Shown piece after piece: positions 63,290 to 64,000 of a DNA stretch of 64,000 nt. The position numbers were made by a program, and so were the translations under genes. The DNA is from Tetrahymena elliotti 4EA (Eukaryota; Ciliophora; Oligohymenophorea; Hymenostomatida; Tetrahymenidae), in the NCBI GenBank assembly GCA_000231825.2, contig JH720301.1, positions 248,001 through 312,000 on the forward strand. The letters run 5' to 3'. Numbering within the stretch: the first letter of the stretch is position 1; each line of letters begins with the position of its first letter. The notes under the pieces are model-generated. The model saw only the letters and a program-made list of their open reading frames with translations. It ran no database searches and had not been told where the DNA came from.

Positions 63290-64000
63290 TCAATCATCTT
63301 CAGATTCTGTTTCATAGACTTGATGATCTTTTTTATCATAGACATCTCCTCCGAACTCGCTTTTGATTTGATTCCATTGGTTAACTGTTAGATGGACTGA
63401 TGTAACATTTTTGGTTTTTTCAGCTCTTAGCCTTCTTAAATCTTCATTTAAAAATATACATAAAATTAAAGCTAATCCAAATAGGCCTGAAAATGTGTAA
63501 ATAGCTGCATCGCTTGATTCCCTACTTTTTCCTTTACAATACACAGAGACTACTGAACCAATAGCTGTTCCCCATAATTATCCACCTGCAAATAATAGAC
63601 CAACAGCTATAGCTTCACTAACAGGAAAGCTTAACTCAATACCTAATTCTAACATCAATGGAACTGCAGGGACAACAAAAACTCCGTTTAGTAAACTTGA
63701 ACCTATAGCTGGTCCATAACCATACTTAATTATTTGAGGCATTATAGATATAGATATAATACACCCAATTATAAATACTATTAAAGTTAGTTTAAATTTG
63801 TAATATTTTTTAAGTATTATGCTAACAAAAATCACACTCACAAAACCACTTGCTACTGGAACAGAGCCAATTACACTATTTTATTAAGAATCTGTAATGC
63901 CGTAGCTACTCATGATTAATGCCTAAACTATACCAATAGCATTAAAGCTTCCAAAATATATTCCATAGATTACCCAGAGAAGTAAAAAGTTTTTATTTTT
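63290..64000 (-). CDS. MFS carrier of SLC49/FLVCR type (C-terminal part)
   Basis: The frame is open from the window edge to TGA at 63290-63292, giving the last 236 residues; the N-terminal half lies outside. About six membrane segments are visible: FLLLWVIYGIYFGSFNAIG, VASGFVSVIFVSIIL, KLTLIVFIIGCIISISI, SSLLNGVFVVPAVPLML, AIAVGLLFAGGQLWGTAIGS and AIYTFSGLFGLALILC. The stretch ELGIELSFPVSEAIAVGLL resembles the conserved E-x-x-(Y/F)-P-x-x-E pattern of SLC49 carriers (FLVCR, DIRC2), a branch of the major facilitator superfamily reported to carry haem, choline or related solutes. The substrate here cannot be inferred. The cytosolic tail ends YETESEDD. The TAA in GGQLWG is one of several Gln codons confirming the ciliate code. 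Confidence 0.88.

Noticed and set aside
1..64000. Chromosome breakage sequence, telomere repeats, rRNA or tRNA genes
   Set aside because: No match to the Tetrahymena breakage 15-mer, no GGGGTT arrays and no cloverleaf-like GC-rich 70-90 nt segments were seen by eye.

Overview
The window looks like nuclear DNA of an oligohymenophorean ciliate, Tetrahymena-like. Composition is very A+T-rich. Long reading frames appear only when TAA and TAG are read as glutamine and TGA is the sole stop. Gln-rich, low-complexity tails are common. Most introns are 49-225 nt, AT-rich and GT...AG, and gene ends are TGA. No ribosomal or transfer RNA, CRISPR array, prokaryotic operon or intact transposon was recognised. 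There is one 100-N assembly gap.

Layout. 421-2424 (+): ubiquitin-like/two-TM protein. 3222-7616 (-): PH-domain protein. About 8425-8600: GC-rich island, perhaps an RNA gene. 9077-9691 (+): doubtful ORF. 9792-11319 (-): coiled-coil/C2-like protein. 12639-14336, 16845-18275 and 26636-28966 (all -): three related PAS-like, Gln-rich proteins. 18752-19182 (-): small gene with a duplicated 16-residue unit. About 21300-23516 (+): coding-like segments I could not assemble. 25449-25736 (+): small possible ORF. 31101-37547 (-): very large polycystin/TRP-like cation channel. 38367-40694 (-): B-box/coiled-coil/SPRY-like protein. 42189-45011 (+): MORN-repeat protein with one apparent frameshift. 45704-47486 (+): calpain-like, probably inactive. 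48690-51122 (+): membrane-anchored purple-acid-phosphatase-like enzyme. 52482-53620 (+): SHIPPO/STPGR-type axonemal protein. 54161-55774 (-): coiled-coil protein. 56287-57417 (-): ZIP metal transporter. 58119-60767 (-): Gln-rich coiled-coil protein. 63290-64000 (-): C-terminal part of an MFS carrier of the SLC49/FLVCR type, cut by the window edge.

Genes are monocistronic and separated by AT-rich spacers of 0.3-3 kb, so context says little about function. Several products (SHIPPO repeats, MORN repeats, polycystin-like channel, coiled coils, C2-like protein) fit cilia or cell cortex. Intron models were built by eye. For the assembled multi-exon genes the summed exon lengths are multiples of three, except the MORN gene, which is one base short. 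First exons of the PH and channel genes are the least certain parts.
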